Assembly: GCA_023512835.1 (NCBI GenBank)
Contig: CM042089.1
Coordinates: 51,049,004-51,113,003 of the forward strand
Reading direction: 5' to 3'
Length of the DNA: 64,000 bases
Source: Taxillus chinensis
Lineage: Eukaryota > Streptophyta > Magnoliopsida > Santalales > Loranthaceae
Shown in pieces: positions 44,311 through 56,042 of the stretch. The translations under genes and the position numbers were made by a program. Numbering within the stretch: the first letter of the stretch is position 1; each line of letters starts with the position of its first letter. The notes under the pieces were generated by a model. The model was not told where the DNA came from, did not search any database, and worked only from the letters and a program-made list of their open reading frames with translations.

Positions 44311-46787
44311 GAGGGTGTTGGACCCCATTTTGTCCGGGTTGGACATACTAACCATTTGCACATTTTATATCTATCCTCCCATGCCATGTATCTCATTAAA
44401 CAGGTCCATAAAGCTCCCCCACTATCAAGGAGTCAATCCCAGGTTTGGCGCCGATGTTGTAACATAGGGTGATAGAGGGTGAAATTTGGAGACTAACGCA
44501 CTTGACCGCACTTAATTCCGATGTAAAACGAAAAAGTTATGGCCAAAACAACTTTCGTTGGAAAAAGTCAAACTTGCCAAAAGACGGTCATTGCCGCTGG
44601 TCAAACTGCTTGGAAAAGTGACTATTCAAAATTCTCCAAAACATCTATTTAGGCAAATACTGGTCTTCCCAAACATTCTTCAAAAGGTCATCCGTTTTGG
44701 CATTTTAGGTGGGGCTAAAAGGGTAATTAAAACAAAAAAACAAAAAAACTCAGAGCCTTGCTGCCTATGAGTCTTCAACCATTTACTTCGATCGTTGACT
44801 TCGGCTCATGACCTACGACCCTTTGGCCCACGGATCTTCGAGGGGCGCCTTTCGACCTGTTGAACACCGTCCTTTGACCCTACCGACACTCCGACCCTTT
44901 GACCTATTAACCTTTGCTGTTTGGCCTCTCTCGCTGGCTCTTTCGCTGTTTGCTCACGGGATGCGTTTTTATTAGCTGGCAATTGTTAGAGATGCTTTTC
45001 AATGCTTGTCAAACGCATGTGCTCACAAAAGAATGAAAAATCAATCACAGGTCTTCCAACCACCAGATAAAAGCCAGAATCTTGCAATTAAAAAATTAAC
45101 ATTCATAATATAGCAATAAATGCGTAATAATGACGGTCCAGCCAAAGTGAGCCAACCCCTTTAAAATCGAGTCTTCTGTCCACGTGACTAAGAGAGAGAG
45201 AGAGAGGACATTACACCAGAAAAAAGAAAAATGGAGAACTCTGCTGCTACCCAGCTCCCTAATACGAAAAAAAAAGAGAGAGAACTCCCAGAGTTCAAAA
45301 AAAAATTTTCCTGTCCCCAGATTCTCGCCCAAAAAAAAAACGCCCAGAGTTCAGACTCAAAAAACTGAGGATTACGCGTAGAAAAGAACACCAGATTTTC
45401 ACCCCAAGTTCTCTCCCTTTCCCAGAATCAAAAAAAAAAAAACTTCCCAGACTTTCTCTTTCCCTTACGAGCTTCTTTTCCCAAAATAAAAAGGTCCCCC
45501 GGATTCTCTCTTTCTCTTTTACGAGTTCTCTTGCCCAAAGCCAAAACTCTCTACCATTTTCAATCAAGAAAAATACATCCTTCCCCTCTCACGTTTTCTG
45601 CCTAAACCCCAAAAACAAATAAATTCCTTTCATCATCTGCTCTCAGTTCCAACATACCACTGCAGTGTCCACAGTACATCCCAGCTGATTTTCGTAATTA
45701 CTGGATTTGGTACTTCTATTTTCAATCCGGGGAATATCGGCGCAGATAGGATAGCTCAAACGGAAGGCCGGTGCTGAAGCCTTATCCAAACCATAGTTGG
45801 TTCAATTTCTAATTAATATGTATTTGTGTATTTATTGCTTGTTAGTTTATTTATATCTCTACTTGATGTAAGCTATAGTCTTTTGCTCTTTTTATGATTG
45901 TTGATATATGTTGTAATATGTAAAGTACAGTAAAGAAAAACAGAGACAGAAAAAAGAAAAAAAGAAAAAAGCAAAGCAAAACAAAAGAAAAAAAAAGAGT
46001 GGTTTTATTTTGTTTGTGGATGCCAGAATTACACACTTAACATTTATGTTTTTAGTCATAGTCAAAAAAACAAAAAAAAACACACAAGTATGGTTTTTTA
46101 AGATTTAACTTGTGATTTAGGTTCCATTTCGAAAAAAAAAACAAAAACAAAACAAAACAAAAAACAAAAAAAACAAAAAAACAAAAAAACAACAAAAATG
46201 TTTTCTAACCCAAAAACCCAAAAAGGAAAGTAAAAAAAAAAACATATTTCCATTTTTAGGACTTCACTTTCCAAAATAAACCAAAACCAAAACCAAAACC
46301 TTAGGATTTTAACAAATAACTTAGTTAAAAAAAAATAATGTAGACTTTCTAGGAAAACAATAGTGCCCCAACCCAAACATGATAGTGAACATAAAATAAA
46401 TAGAGACCTCCTCCTCCTAAAATAGATACTGAAAGGGTGTTGTAGGGGTGCTGTAATGACCCGTGTGTAACCCGTGTGTAAGAAGTCAACCACAAACACC
46501 TTGGATGTTAGTACATGTAAGGACCCGTACCTCGAGTTAGTCACAGTTTTGCCTTCTGAGTAGTTTTTCTAGATTTTGACCTAGTGAATGGGCTCAAATA
46601 AATTCACGTGCAAAAGGAAAGATGCTTAGAATGATGTCCTCTATCTACCACAGAAGTTTCAGGCCAAACGGATGTGTATGTGAGGTGCACATGAAATGGG
46701 TCCAATTCACGTGCAAGTGTGGTTGTCTTCTAAATGATGCAAGGAGGCTAGGGGTGAAGTTTGAGAGCATTTGGAGTGCATATGGAG

Positions 46788-46817
46788 TTGCACGTGAATT
46801 GGGGAATTCACGTTCAA
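46788..46817. promoter_or_regulatory. G-box inverted repeat in LTR
   Basis: Arms TTGCACGTGAATT (46788-46800) and AATTCACGTTCAA (46805-46817) around GGGG, one mismatch; the right G-box has decayed to CACGTT. Confidence 0.55.
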
Positions 46818-46946
46818 ATTGGCGTGCAGCCATATTTTTGCATGGTTCCCTTGGTTTTGACATTCTAATGAACTTTCTCCAAAGGACCATGTTGAAATTC
46901 TGAGTATTTTGGCCTATATGGGTGCGGAAAGGTGCTAACTTGTGTG

Positions 46947-47023
46947 ATCAAAACTACGTCGTTTTGATGCTGGGATTCACTTAATCAAAACTACGTCGTT
47001 TTGATGTTGTGTTGTCTATATAA
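46947..47023 (+). promoter_or_regulatory. LTR promoter: two ACGT palindromes and TATA
   Basis: Palindromes at 46947-46968 and 46984-47005, then CTATATAA at 47016-47023, then a 47-bp GA run at 47080-47126. This is the clearest forward-strand example of the shared layout. Confidence 0.7.
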
Positions 47024-47077
47024 GGAGGAGAAACCCCTCTGTTTTAGGTTTAAGGTTTGTTGCTCCACCAGCCGTCG

Positions 47078-47079
<2 letters not shown>

Positions 47080-47126
<47 letters not shown>
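47080..47126. repeat. (GA)n microsatellite in LTR
   Basis: About 23 GA units, 57 bp downstream of the TATA box. Confidence 0.9.
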
Positions 47127-47129
<3 letters not shown>

Positions 47130-47598
47130 GGAGAGCTTCTGGTGGCTGCCGGAGCGTCTTGCGTGGGTGGTCGGAGTCTTGCGTGGAAGCGGGAGCAGGA
47201 GAACATACAAGGTAGGGGTTCTGTTCTTCCTAAATCCTCCTCTGTCCTAGGGTCCTAGGGCAGATTCTGGGCTACATCTGTTTATATATATATATATGTA
47301 ATCCATATAGGTGTCATCTCCTATATGGATGTTGGCCTTCAGTGGCATTTTGGTGTGATTCTGTGGATTACATGCTATATGTTCGATGAAATGCCTGTGT
47401 GAATATAGCTGTGTGTATATGCCCATTACGTGTTTGGTAATATGCCTGTGTGGCTGGACTTGTGATTTAGTGTATGTATGTATGCTGGGTGTTTGTTCTA
47501 TTGCCTGAATGGTTGGGTTTGTGCACTTGTGAACGGGTGCACACCAAGTGTTTGGTTTTATGCTTGAGTGACCGTGGTGTATGTTGTGTGCCTGACTG

Positions 47599-47735
47599 TG
47601 GTATCTGGCCTGAAGAGGCGGTTAAACAACTTTGCCTGAGAGGCGGTTAAACCAGGTGGCCTGAAGAGGCGGTTAAACTACTTTGCCTGGGGAGGCGGTT
47701 AAACCATTGGCCTGAAGAGGCGGTTAAATCACTTG
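47599..47735 (+). repeat. Short tandem repeats (GAGGCGGTTAAAC core)
   Basis: Five units of about 24-28 bp sharing GAGGCGGTTAAA, in alternating variants, inside the nested solo LTR. Confidence 0.8.
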
Positions 47736-48408
47736 TGGTTTGTGTGGTGGATAACCGTGACTACCGATGTGGTTCGTTATTGTTTGTTGAGATTGTTGTA
47801 ACACGACACTGCACTTGTACACATGGCATGTAGAGGCTAGGAGCATGGGATGGGTTGGGGAGACATGATACCTACTGAGCTGTGGATGCTCACCCCTCCT
47901 ACTATGGTGTGTTTTCTTGCAGGAACCTACAAGCGTTAGGTGGGAACACCAAGGTGGAAGAGTTCTGTTTTGTGGCTTTGTTTTGTGTTATTTGCATTAT
48001 GTAATTTTGTTGAGGCATTGTAACCCCAGCGGGGAGATATTGTAATGAAGTTTGAAACATAATAAAGGCATGTGGTTTCAATTAAATAATTATACGATTT
48101 TGGTTTCTGAAAAGAAATGTGAAGTGTATATTGTATTCTACCCCTTTGTCCAAACCCGGATAAAGGGAGGGTCACGTTCCGGTCTCCTCGGGTTGGAAAT
48201 CCGGGGCGTGATAGGTGCTAATCCTTTCCTACACGTAACCAACTCCCGAACCCTTCTCTGATAACGCAGACCACACCTTAAAGTACTCAAAGTAGAGGGT
48301 ATCCAACTGTACCCCAAAAACAGTTAGTGGCGACTCTAAATTTCTCACCATTGGTTTAGTTTGAGCCCACCCCAATGGGCCCAGATGAAAACTAGTGATG
48401 ACAGAGGG

Positions 48409-49091
48409 ATCAGGATGGTTAGCAGGGGGATGTTTCTTCACGCGAGTGCCTATGGGCACATCATCCTCAGAGTCTGATTGAATAGTTCCTCTGCGTGTGC
48501 GCTTTTGCCCATGGACATATGTGGCGTCTTGTCGAGGTGGAGGAGGAGGAGGAGAAGATGGTTGCGGGTGAGATTCTTGAGGAGGCGTAGCACTGGGGAC
48601 AAGCCTGTTTGAGGTAGTGGCTTCATCAACTGGTTCAGGTATAGGCCTATCCGAGGTCAGCTTGTGAGGGTCCTTGACAGTAAGTGTTATCCCTCCACTA
48701 GCAAGGCGATGGCACTCGGAGAGAATGGCACCCAAGGTGATACTGAGACCTTGGTATTGCCTCTTGTAAGCACCTTTTATGTCTTCACAGTGCTCCTCCA
48801 GATGTCTTAACCCAACGGAGTTTACACTTGTGAGAGACGTCATCTCTTGCTGCACCTTGTCCAGGGTATAGTCAGATAATTCTACTTGAGTTCGTACCTC
48901 TTCCATGCAAAATTCTACTGCAGCAAGCTGTTCCTCAAGGACTAGGGATATTTATGTAGCTTGTAGGACGCCCGAGGTGATCAATTTCTCAATGACTTTG
49001 GTTGCAATGAGATCTACCTCTTCAGCCGTCAGGGAATGGGTGTGAGACGCGGCCGTCGGTGGAATACCCATTGGGATGTGGGCTGCGGAAT
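48409..49091 (-). pseudogene. Middle block of interrupted gene B
   Basis: Minus strand, one frame with a TAA at about 48952. Segments: AHIPMGIPPTAAS, an acidic helical start (AEEVDLIATKVIEKLITSG), a coiled-coil-like region (MEEVRTQVELSDYTLDKVQQ, about 48906-48780), then a Pro-rich and basic linker with a run of six Pro and a QKRTRRG patch (about 48560-48470) that could be a nuclear signal. It joins the C-terminal block in phase after removing the solo LTR and one GAGGG. It joins the N-terminal block with a one-base frameshift. Confidence 0.65.
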
Positions 49092-49566
49092 CCTCATCGT
49101 CACGCCCCGGATTTCCAACCCGAGGAAACCGGTACGTGACTCCCCTTTTACCCACACGGAGGGCAAAGGGGTCAGGATACAAACCCCGAATATAACATTT
49201 TAAACATCCACAACACATTCAAGAAAGTAATGTTCATAAAAGCAATCCACAATCCAAACCAGTCTTTATTACAAACAAATCCTCTTTTCAATCCATCCCC
49301 ACTTGGGTTACATCAACTCCCATAAAATAACATAAATGAAAGGCAGTAAAGTAAATAAGGTCTTCCACCATGGGGTCCCACCTAACGCCCGTATGTTCCT
49401 GAAAGAAGACACAACATAGAGGGAGGGATGAGCAACCACAGCTCAGTAGGGATCATGTCTCCCCAACCCATCCCATGCTCCTAGCGTCTACATGAGGGTG
49501 TGTACAGGTGCAGGGTAGTGACAATAAGATATAAACAGGTTGTATTCCACGATCACACGGCATACA

Positions 49567-49756
49567 CATATCCACAGCCATACAGGCTTAGCCATATAGG
49601 CTAACATATCCACAGCCACTCAGGCTTAGCCACACGGGCTAACATATCCACAGCCACTCAGGCTTAGCCACACGGACTAACATATCCACGGCCACTTAGG
49701 CTTAGCCACACGGGCTAACATACCCACAGCCATATAGGCTTAGCCACACGGGCTAA
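49567..49756. repeat. 38-bp tandem repeat, five units
   Basis: Units start CATATCCACAGCC and end GGGCTAA. In the partner LTR (57031-57207) the first unit is shortened by 14 bp and the last is one base longer. Confidence 0.88.
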
Positions 49757-50401
49757 CAGTTCCAGTCTCGGGCTTCCACAGCCACCGGGTTCCACAAACA
49801 CAGCTTACAAGGTCACACAGGCATTAAATCAAACACGTAGCATACACACTTTCATAGGCATAATACCAAACACTTGGTCCGCACAGCCAGTCAGGCATAA
49901 AATCAAACACTTGACATGCAGAGTCTCACAGGTATTTTACCAAACGCTTAATATTCATACATTCACAAACCCACAAACCCAGCCACACAGGCATAATATC
50001 AAACACATACTAGGCATATTCACACAGACATATTCACACAGGCATTTTATCGAACACTTAATATGCACTCACCATCCAACACCAGAAAACATCAAAAACC
50101 GCCATTGAAGGCCAACATCCATATAGGAGATCACACCTATATGGATTACATATATATATAAACAGGTATAATCCATAATCTGCCCTAGAACCCTAGAACA
50201 GAGGAGGATTTAGGAAAAACAGAACCCCTACCTTAAAGCAGATCCTCCTTGCTCCCACGCTAGACGCCGTCCTCCCCACGCAAGATGCTCCGGCAGGAAC
50301 CAACAGCTCCCCTTCATTCCCTCTCTCTAGCTCTCTCTCTCTCTACGATGACTGCAGCAGCTAAAGAGAACCCTAAACCTAAAACAAGGAGTCTTCACCT
50401 C

Positions 50402-50480
50402 TTTATATAGACAACTCAAACCCCAAAACGATGTAGTTTTGATTAAATGAATCCCAGCATCAAAACGACGTAGTTTTGAT
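50402..50480 (-). promoter_or_regulatory. LTR promoter: ACGT palindromes and TATA
   Basis: A perfect palindrome at 50459-50480 and a degenerate one at about 50423-50443, upstream of the CTATATAA box (50402-50409) on the minus strand. Confidence 0.6.
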
Positions 50481-50588
50481 GATAGACTACAACCTTTTTT
50501 TGCAACACACAGGACAAAGCACTCATAATTTCACCATGGTCCTTTAGGAAAAGAGGATCAGAACAACAAAACAAAGGTAATGGAGGCT

Positions 50589-50614
50589 GCACGTGAGAAA
50601 GCATTCTCACGTGC
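50589..50614. promoter_or_regulatory. G-box inverted repeat in LTR
   Basis: Perfect 11-bp arms GCACGTGAGAA (50589-50599) and TTCTCACGTGC (50604-50614) around AGCA. The inner stem differs from the other families yet still pairs. Confidence 0.65.
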
Positions 50615-50888
50615 ATTCTCACGGGCACCTCCAAATGCTCTAGAATTTCACCACAAGCCTTGGAACAACATCAGGAAGGCTCCCATGCAAAAATCTCCTT
50701 GCACATGAAAAAGCATTCTCACGTGCACTCCCAATTGGGTTCAAACTTTTCCTCTAGCTTGCTTATCAACATACAAGATGATTAAGCCAAAGTGTGTGGA
50801 AAGAAAACTCCCTAAAACCCAACAATTACCACCCAAAACGGCAAAACTGCGACACAGTCCTCACATCCCAAAAATGCGGGTCATTACA

Positions 50889-50906
50889 TCCTCTCCCCCT
50901 TAAAAC
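50889..50906 (-). other. Polypurine tract of the Tekay element
   Basis: On the minus strand AAGGGGGAGAGGA abuts the 3' LTR start TGTAATGACCC. Confidence 0.78.
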
Positions 50907-51169
50907 TTTTCGTCCTCGAAAAGAAACAACATGCGAGGAACACAACACAACAAGCTATAACACCCTAATGGGTCATACACTGCCCATTGTACACAATAAC
51001 ACATAACACAGTGCCACCACAATTTATAACCACATGTATTACAATCCATGGAAACATCCACGTTACAAATACCCATCTCAAGCACATTTTATTAACACAT
51101 TCAATACAAATAAAAGTCAAAAGTCGGAAGGAAACATAAATACACCAGCCAACAGCCACCCCGCCACCC

Positions 51170-54100
51170 TTAAGAGTGTTCGTCCTCGAACAATTCTGGG
51201 TGTTGCTCACGCATCAAAGACTCCCGTTCCCAAGTCTCCTCCTCAATGCCACGGTGCTGCCACAGGACGTGAACCAAAGGAATAACACGACCACGCAAAA
51301 GCTTCTCCTGCCGATCTAGGATATGGATAGGGGCCTCAACAACGGACATGTCATCCTCAATATCCAAAGTCCCCCAATCGATCACATGAGTGGGGTCAGG
51401 ATGGTACTTCCTCAACTGGGACACGTGGAACACATTGTGCACGCGACTCAATCGCAGTGGCAATGCTAACCGGTAAGCTACAGGCCCCACACGAGCAATG
51501 ACTTCAAAAGGACCAATGAACCGGGGAGAGAGTTTGGAACCTCTCCCAAAGCGCCGATGTCCACGTCGTGGAGAGACACGGAGAAACACATGATCACCCA
51601 CAAAAAACTCCAAAGGTCGCCGCCGCTGATCCGCATGGGACTTCGCCGACTTTGAGCCGATAACAACTGGCGGGCGAATCAACTTAACCTTCACGGTAGC
51701 CTCTTGAACCAACTGTGGTCCCAAGAGAGTCGTCTCCCCCAACGTCGGTCCAACACAAAGGTGTGCGACACGGACGCCCATACAACGCCTCAAAAGAGCC
51801 ATCCCAGGTGGATGCCCGATAACGTTTGTAGGCAAACTCCACCAAAGGAAGGTGAGCTGCCCACGAACCCCCAAAATCTAACACACGCCCGTAACATGTC
51901 CTCCAAAGTTTGATTTGTCCTCTCTTCTAGACGTCAATCGTAGGGTGAAAGGCTGTACTCAAGTGAAGTTTGGTTCCCATAGCCTCCTGCAAAGCCAACA
52001 AACCTTGCCCAAAAACGGGAAGTGAACCTCGAATCCCGGTCGAGACAACCGATGACGGTACTCCATGCGACTCTCACAATCTCGTTCATGTAGAGATGAC
52101 TCAAGGTCCCAAAATAGAGTCCCGCTCGCGAACAAGACCTGTAGGAAATGGGCCGACTTTGTGAGTCGATCCACAATCACCCAAATCATATCTTTCCTCC
52201 CTGTTTGGTGGGTGGAAGACCGATCATCGGAAAAATTAGCCATCCATCGCTATGTGGTCCCACTTCCACTCCGCTATGGGCAATGGCAACAAAGCATGCC
52301 TCCCGCCGTCTTGAGGCCAAAGCCCGCCAATTGTTGCTCGACCTTCACCGTCGACACGTGAGGCACCGCGAAACAAAGGCAGCCCACATCGCGTTTCATC
52401 CCGAAAAAAATATATAAAATATATAAAAAAAAATGCCTAAAAAAACAATTTTTTAAAAAAAAATGTCCCCGAAGCGCATGGTACATCTTCGTACTCCCTG
52501 GATGCACAACAACTCTAGACTGGTGAAACTCCCTCATCACCTCATCCCTGAGAGAAAAAGCCACTACTAACCGCCCCTGAAAAGACAACTCATGCTCCGG
52601 ACCCTCTGTCCAGTCCTCAGATAGCTCACCAGCCTCAATACGAGCACAGATAACCTCACACTCAATATCACCCAACTGTCCCTCCCGGACTCGTTGATAC
52701 AACTCAGGTATAACAACCATAGGACTCAGCACTGTCCTACCATCACAAGCCACAGGCTGCAACTGCAACATCACCAACTGCTCCATCAGCTTCCACTCTC
52801 TCACGGCCACCTCAGCTTTCCCTTTTCTACTCAACGCGTCAGCCACAACATTACCCTTGCCCGGGGGTATAGGCAAGAGTAAAGTCAAAGGTTTGCAAAT
52901 ACTCCACCCATCTCCTCTGCCGTAAATTCAAGTCCTTCTGAGTAAAGATGTACTGAAGGCTCTTGTGATCGAAAAACACTACGAACTTCTCCCCCCAAAA
53001 GGTAATGTTGCCAACTCTTCAAGGCAAAGATGACAGCCGCCAACTCAAGATCATGGGTAGGGTAATTCTGCTCATGAGGCTTCAACTACCTCGATCCATA
53101 AGCTACCACACTGTGCTCCTGCATAAGCACACACCCCAAACCAACCCTGGACGCATCGCAAAATACCTCATTTGCAATATCCTCCCTAGGCAACTTCAAC
53201 ACAGGTGCAGTGGTCAAACGGGTCTTGAGAGTCTCAAACGCCTGCTGGCACTTGTCCGTCCACTCAAATTTCACTCCTTTCCTAGTCAACGCCGTCATAG
53301 GAGCCGCCAAACGGGAGAACCCCTATACAAAACGACGATAGTACCCCACCAAGCCAAGAAAGCTACGAATCTCGAAAACATTAGTTGGCCTCTCCCATGA
53401 TGCCACAGCCTCAATCTTGGATGAGTCCACCCTAACTCCCTCAGCTGATACTACGTGGCGAAGAAAGTGAACCTCCTGCATCCAAAACTCACATTTGTTA
53501 AACTTAGCAAACAACTACTGGTCCCTCAGGGTTTGCAACACCATTGCCAAATGCTCCACATGCTCCCTCTCCATCTTGGAATACACCAAGATATCGTCGA
53601 TAAACACCACCACAAAGGAATCCAGATATGGGGCAAAGACTTGGTTCATCAAATGCATAAACACCGCTGGTGCATTAGTGAGGCCAAAAGGCATCACCAC
53701 CCACTCATAGTGCCCATACCGGCACCGAAAAGCGATCTTAGGGATGTCCTCCTCCCTAACCCTTAGCTGGTGATACCCCGATCACAGATCTATCTTGGAA
53801 AACCACTTGGGCTCTACTGAACTGGTCAAACAGGTCATCTATCCGAGGCAACGGATACTTGTTCTTCACAGTCACCGAATTCAGCTTCCTGTAGTCGATG
53901 CAGAGACGAAGCGTGCCATCTGCCTTCTTAGCAAAGAGCACCGGAGCACCCCAGGGTGAGGTACTCGGTCTGATATACCCCTGGTCCCCCAACTCCTCTA
54001 TTTGCCTTTGCAGCTCCCTCAGCTCGGCTGGGCCCATACGATATGCTACTTGGGAGATTGGGCCAGTCCTCGGTACTAACTCAATGGTGAACTCTACACT

Positions 54101-54859
54101 TCTCATAGGAGGTAAACTCCTCAACTGGTCAGGAAAGACATCCTGAAATTGGTTAACAACTGCTGGCCACACTCTCTTGTCCACTTTTCCTTCCTCAGCA
54201 AAGGTCAGGGCTGCTAACCTGTGGGTAATGGCGCCCCACTGGTCCAACACTGGCCCAGCTCGACTCGCCTCACAGTCCCACTCCCCCTGCAGGGTGCAAG
54301 AGGTTCCTGCAGGTGTCACGAAGGATACACGCCGCCGATAATAGTCTATCTTGGCCTGGAAAGCCATAAGCCAATCCATACCCAAGATCAAGTCAAAAAC
54401 ACGCAAGGGCATTACATGCAAGTCGAAGCTTAGCTCCACACTTCCTATGATTAACACACAGTCAAGGCAAACACGCCGCACCTCAATCATACCTCCCACT
54501 GGAGACTCAACAACTAGGGGCTTCGCTGCCTCCACACAAGTCAACCCCAAGCTATCTATTACAAGCTTAGCAACAAAAGAACACGATGCACCCGTATCGA
54601 AAAGAACAGAAGCTAATGTACGGGAGATCAAAAGGGTACCTCTAACCACCGATGGACCTGCCCCACCCTCTGCCGGTGGGGGTGGTAACTCAGCCTCCTC
54701 CTGGTACGTCGCCTCCAGCGCAAACACCCTCCCTTGGCCCGTACCATGGGTTGGCTCACTCATTGGGCGCTTCCCGCCATGGCTACCTCCAGCTTTGGTC
54801 TGCTGTCGCTCTAGCCTTCCCTGGGGTCGGGTCTGGTTCAAACCAGCCTGACTAGGCTG
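51170..54859 (-). pseudogene. Tekay pol (protease to chromodomain)
   Basis: The protease and RT start form one open block, 53756-54841: [15 protein letters not shown] (active site), [42 protein letters not shown] continues with [20 protein letters not shown] and [10 protein letters not shown] (about 53583-53613). RNase H has VFCDASRVGLGCVL and [16 protein letters not shown] (53310-52990). Integrase zinc and core regions are degraded ([14 protein letters not shown] near 52200; FTSRFW near 52030). The C-terminus is open at 51170-51874: GDHVFLRVSPRRGHRRFGRG, FIGPFEVIARVGPVAYRLAL, then the chromodomain-like PLVHVLWQHRG...EETWERE. It is broken by a few stops (about 53514 and 53323 among them), several frameshifts and an A/T-rich insertion at about 52404-52465. 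Confidence 0.88.
52404..52465. repeat. A/T-rich insertion within pol
   Basis: About 62 bp of A runs and TATATAAAATATATA-like sequence lying between two stretches that are contiguous in the related element (8650-8740). It has no coding sense and no obvious TSD. Confidence 0.7.
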
Positions 54860-54862
54860 CCA

Positions 54863-56042
54863 CTAACGAGCTGGTCTCTTTGCTGGTGCACGGAAATTGG
54901 TATCGCTCCTCGTGCTGGATGCCATGCCTCCAACTCCCTTGTTGCTACTCTGGCAAACCCGGCTCAAATGGCCATCTCGTCCACAGCTATTGCATCGCCA
55001 GTTCTTCTTGGGACACTCCCTCTTGAAGTGGCCTTGCTCCCCACAGCAATGACAACCGCTGGGGAGTCCTCTTGCTGGACCTCCCTGTCTGCTACCGCCA
55101 AAGCTAGACCTCCCTGCGTTCACTGATGGTTGTCCCCTGCTGCGAAAAGAACTACTATCTCTTTCCTCAGTCTTGGGCCGCTTGGACCCAGAATCACGTT
55201 CCAACCCACCCTGCAACGGGCGACCCTGATGGGCCTGCCTCCCATCATCCCGCTCCCTCTCAGCTATTCGGGCTATCTCCACATCCTCAGCATAGGTCCT
55301 CAAACACAGAATTGCCACCCTCTGCCTAAGTGCTGGCCTGAGACCCAAGGTGAACTTGTGGGCCTTCAGGTCCTCCTGCGCCACGGTTTCGGGAGCAAAT
55401 CTGCTCAAGCTTCGGAATTCGCGCTCATACTCGGGCACCATCTTTGATCCCTGTTTCAGGCTACCGAATTCCTCTCTCTTTTGCCACCTTAACGACTCGG
55501 GGAAGAATTCATCATGGAAGAGCTGCAGGAACTCGTCCCACAACATGAACTGCACAGCAAGGCTCCCCACAACACTCTGCCACCATTCCAGAGCATTCCC
55601 CTCCAGCTGCCGAATGGCCAGTCTCACCTTATCCTCCTCCCGGGGTACGAGAAAGGAAAACACATGCTCGATCTGCCTCAGCCAGTGCTTAGCTAACACT
55701 GGGTCCTCCTCCCCTTTGAATCGCAGAGGTTGTTCCTTTCGGAACCATGTCACCATGTCATCCTCTGCACGAGTCAGTATGCCACTCAGCGAACCCTCAC
55801 GCTCCCTTGGTAACTCCCCCGCTGGTGGTGGCGGTGGTGGTGGTGGTGGTACACCTGTGTCGTGCCGCCATCTCACGGCGCACCTCTTCCTGGACTTCTT
55901 GCCGGATACCCTCCCTCGCCTCTTGGACTTCCAGTGGATGCCTTCTCGCACTGCGCGCAAAGAACAGTGCACCCGGACCCTCATGGGCAGATGACTCATC
56001 ATCCACTGCCCCGGACGCACGAGTCACTCTCCTCGGTGGCAT
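54863..56042 (-). pseudogene. Tekay gag
   Basis: A start MPPRRVTRASGAVDDES at 56042 (the MPPRR start is typical of Tekay/Del gag), then a frameshift at about 55850 near a run of Pro/Thr codons (GGTGGT microsatellite) into the long open frame ending at 54863. Capsid: RFKGEEDPVLAKHWLRQIEH, REEDKVRLAIRQLEGNALEW, FFPESLRWQKREEFGSLKQG, EYEREFRSLSRFAPE. Nucleocapsid: two intact C-x2-C-x4-H-x4-C knuckles, CHCCGEQGHFKREC and CNSCGRDGHLSRVC (about 55055-54945). Pol follows in the same frame after a single TAG at about 54860, so it was one gag-pol frame. The gene is nearly intact. Confidence 0.88.

Larger units (their letters stand above)
46452..48213 (+). mobile_element. Solo Tekay-type LTR nested in solo Tat LTR
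   Basis: 1762 bp, TGTAATGACCC...GGGGCGTGATA (last dinucleotide TA for CA), flanked by a perfect TSD GGTGC (46447-46451 and 48214-48218). It is in the opposite orientation to the other Tekay LTRs here. A second LTR-like start (TGTAAGGACCCGTACC) lies 62 bp inside, at 46514, so the first part may be a duplication or hybrid of two subfamilies. Confidence 0.9.
44316..48403 (+). mobile_element. Solo Tat-type LTR (with nested solo LTR)
   Basis: TGTTGGACCCC...GATGACA, same family as 2681-29999 but more diverged, flanked by a perfect TSD GAGGG (44311-44315 and 48404-48408). Removing it and one GAGGG restores the minus-strand frame of gene B in phase. It contains the nested LTR 46452-48213; without that it is about 2.3 kb. 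Confidence 0.9.
49097..50888 (-). mobile_element. 3' LTR of the 49097-58333 Tekay element
   Basis: Collinear with 56564-58333. It contains a 5 x 38-bp tandem repeat (49567-49756), a CT run (50319-50343), a TATA box (50402-50409), ACGT palindromes and a G-box stem (50589-50614). Confidence 0.9.

Noticed and set aside
44450..44475. TGGCGCC-like Asp-tRNA primer site of an Athila element
   Set aside because: Lies inside the solo Tat LTR, not next to an LTR end; chance match.
49567..49756. Possible CRISPR array (regular 38-bp repeats)
   Set aside because: Direct tandem repeats without unique spacers, in a plant LTR; no cas genes.
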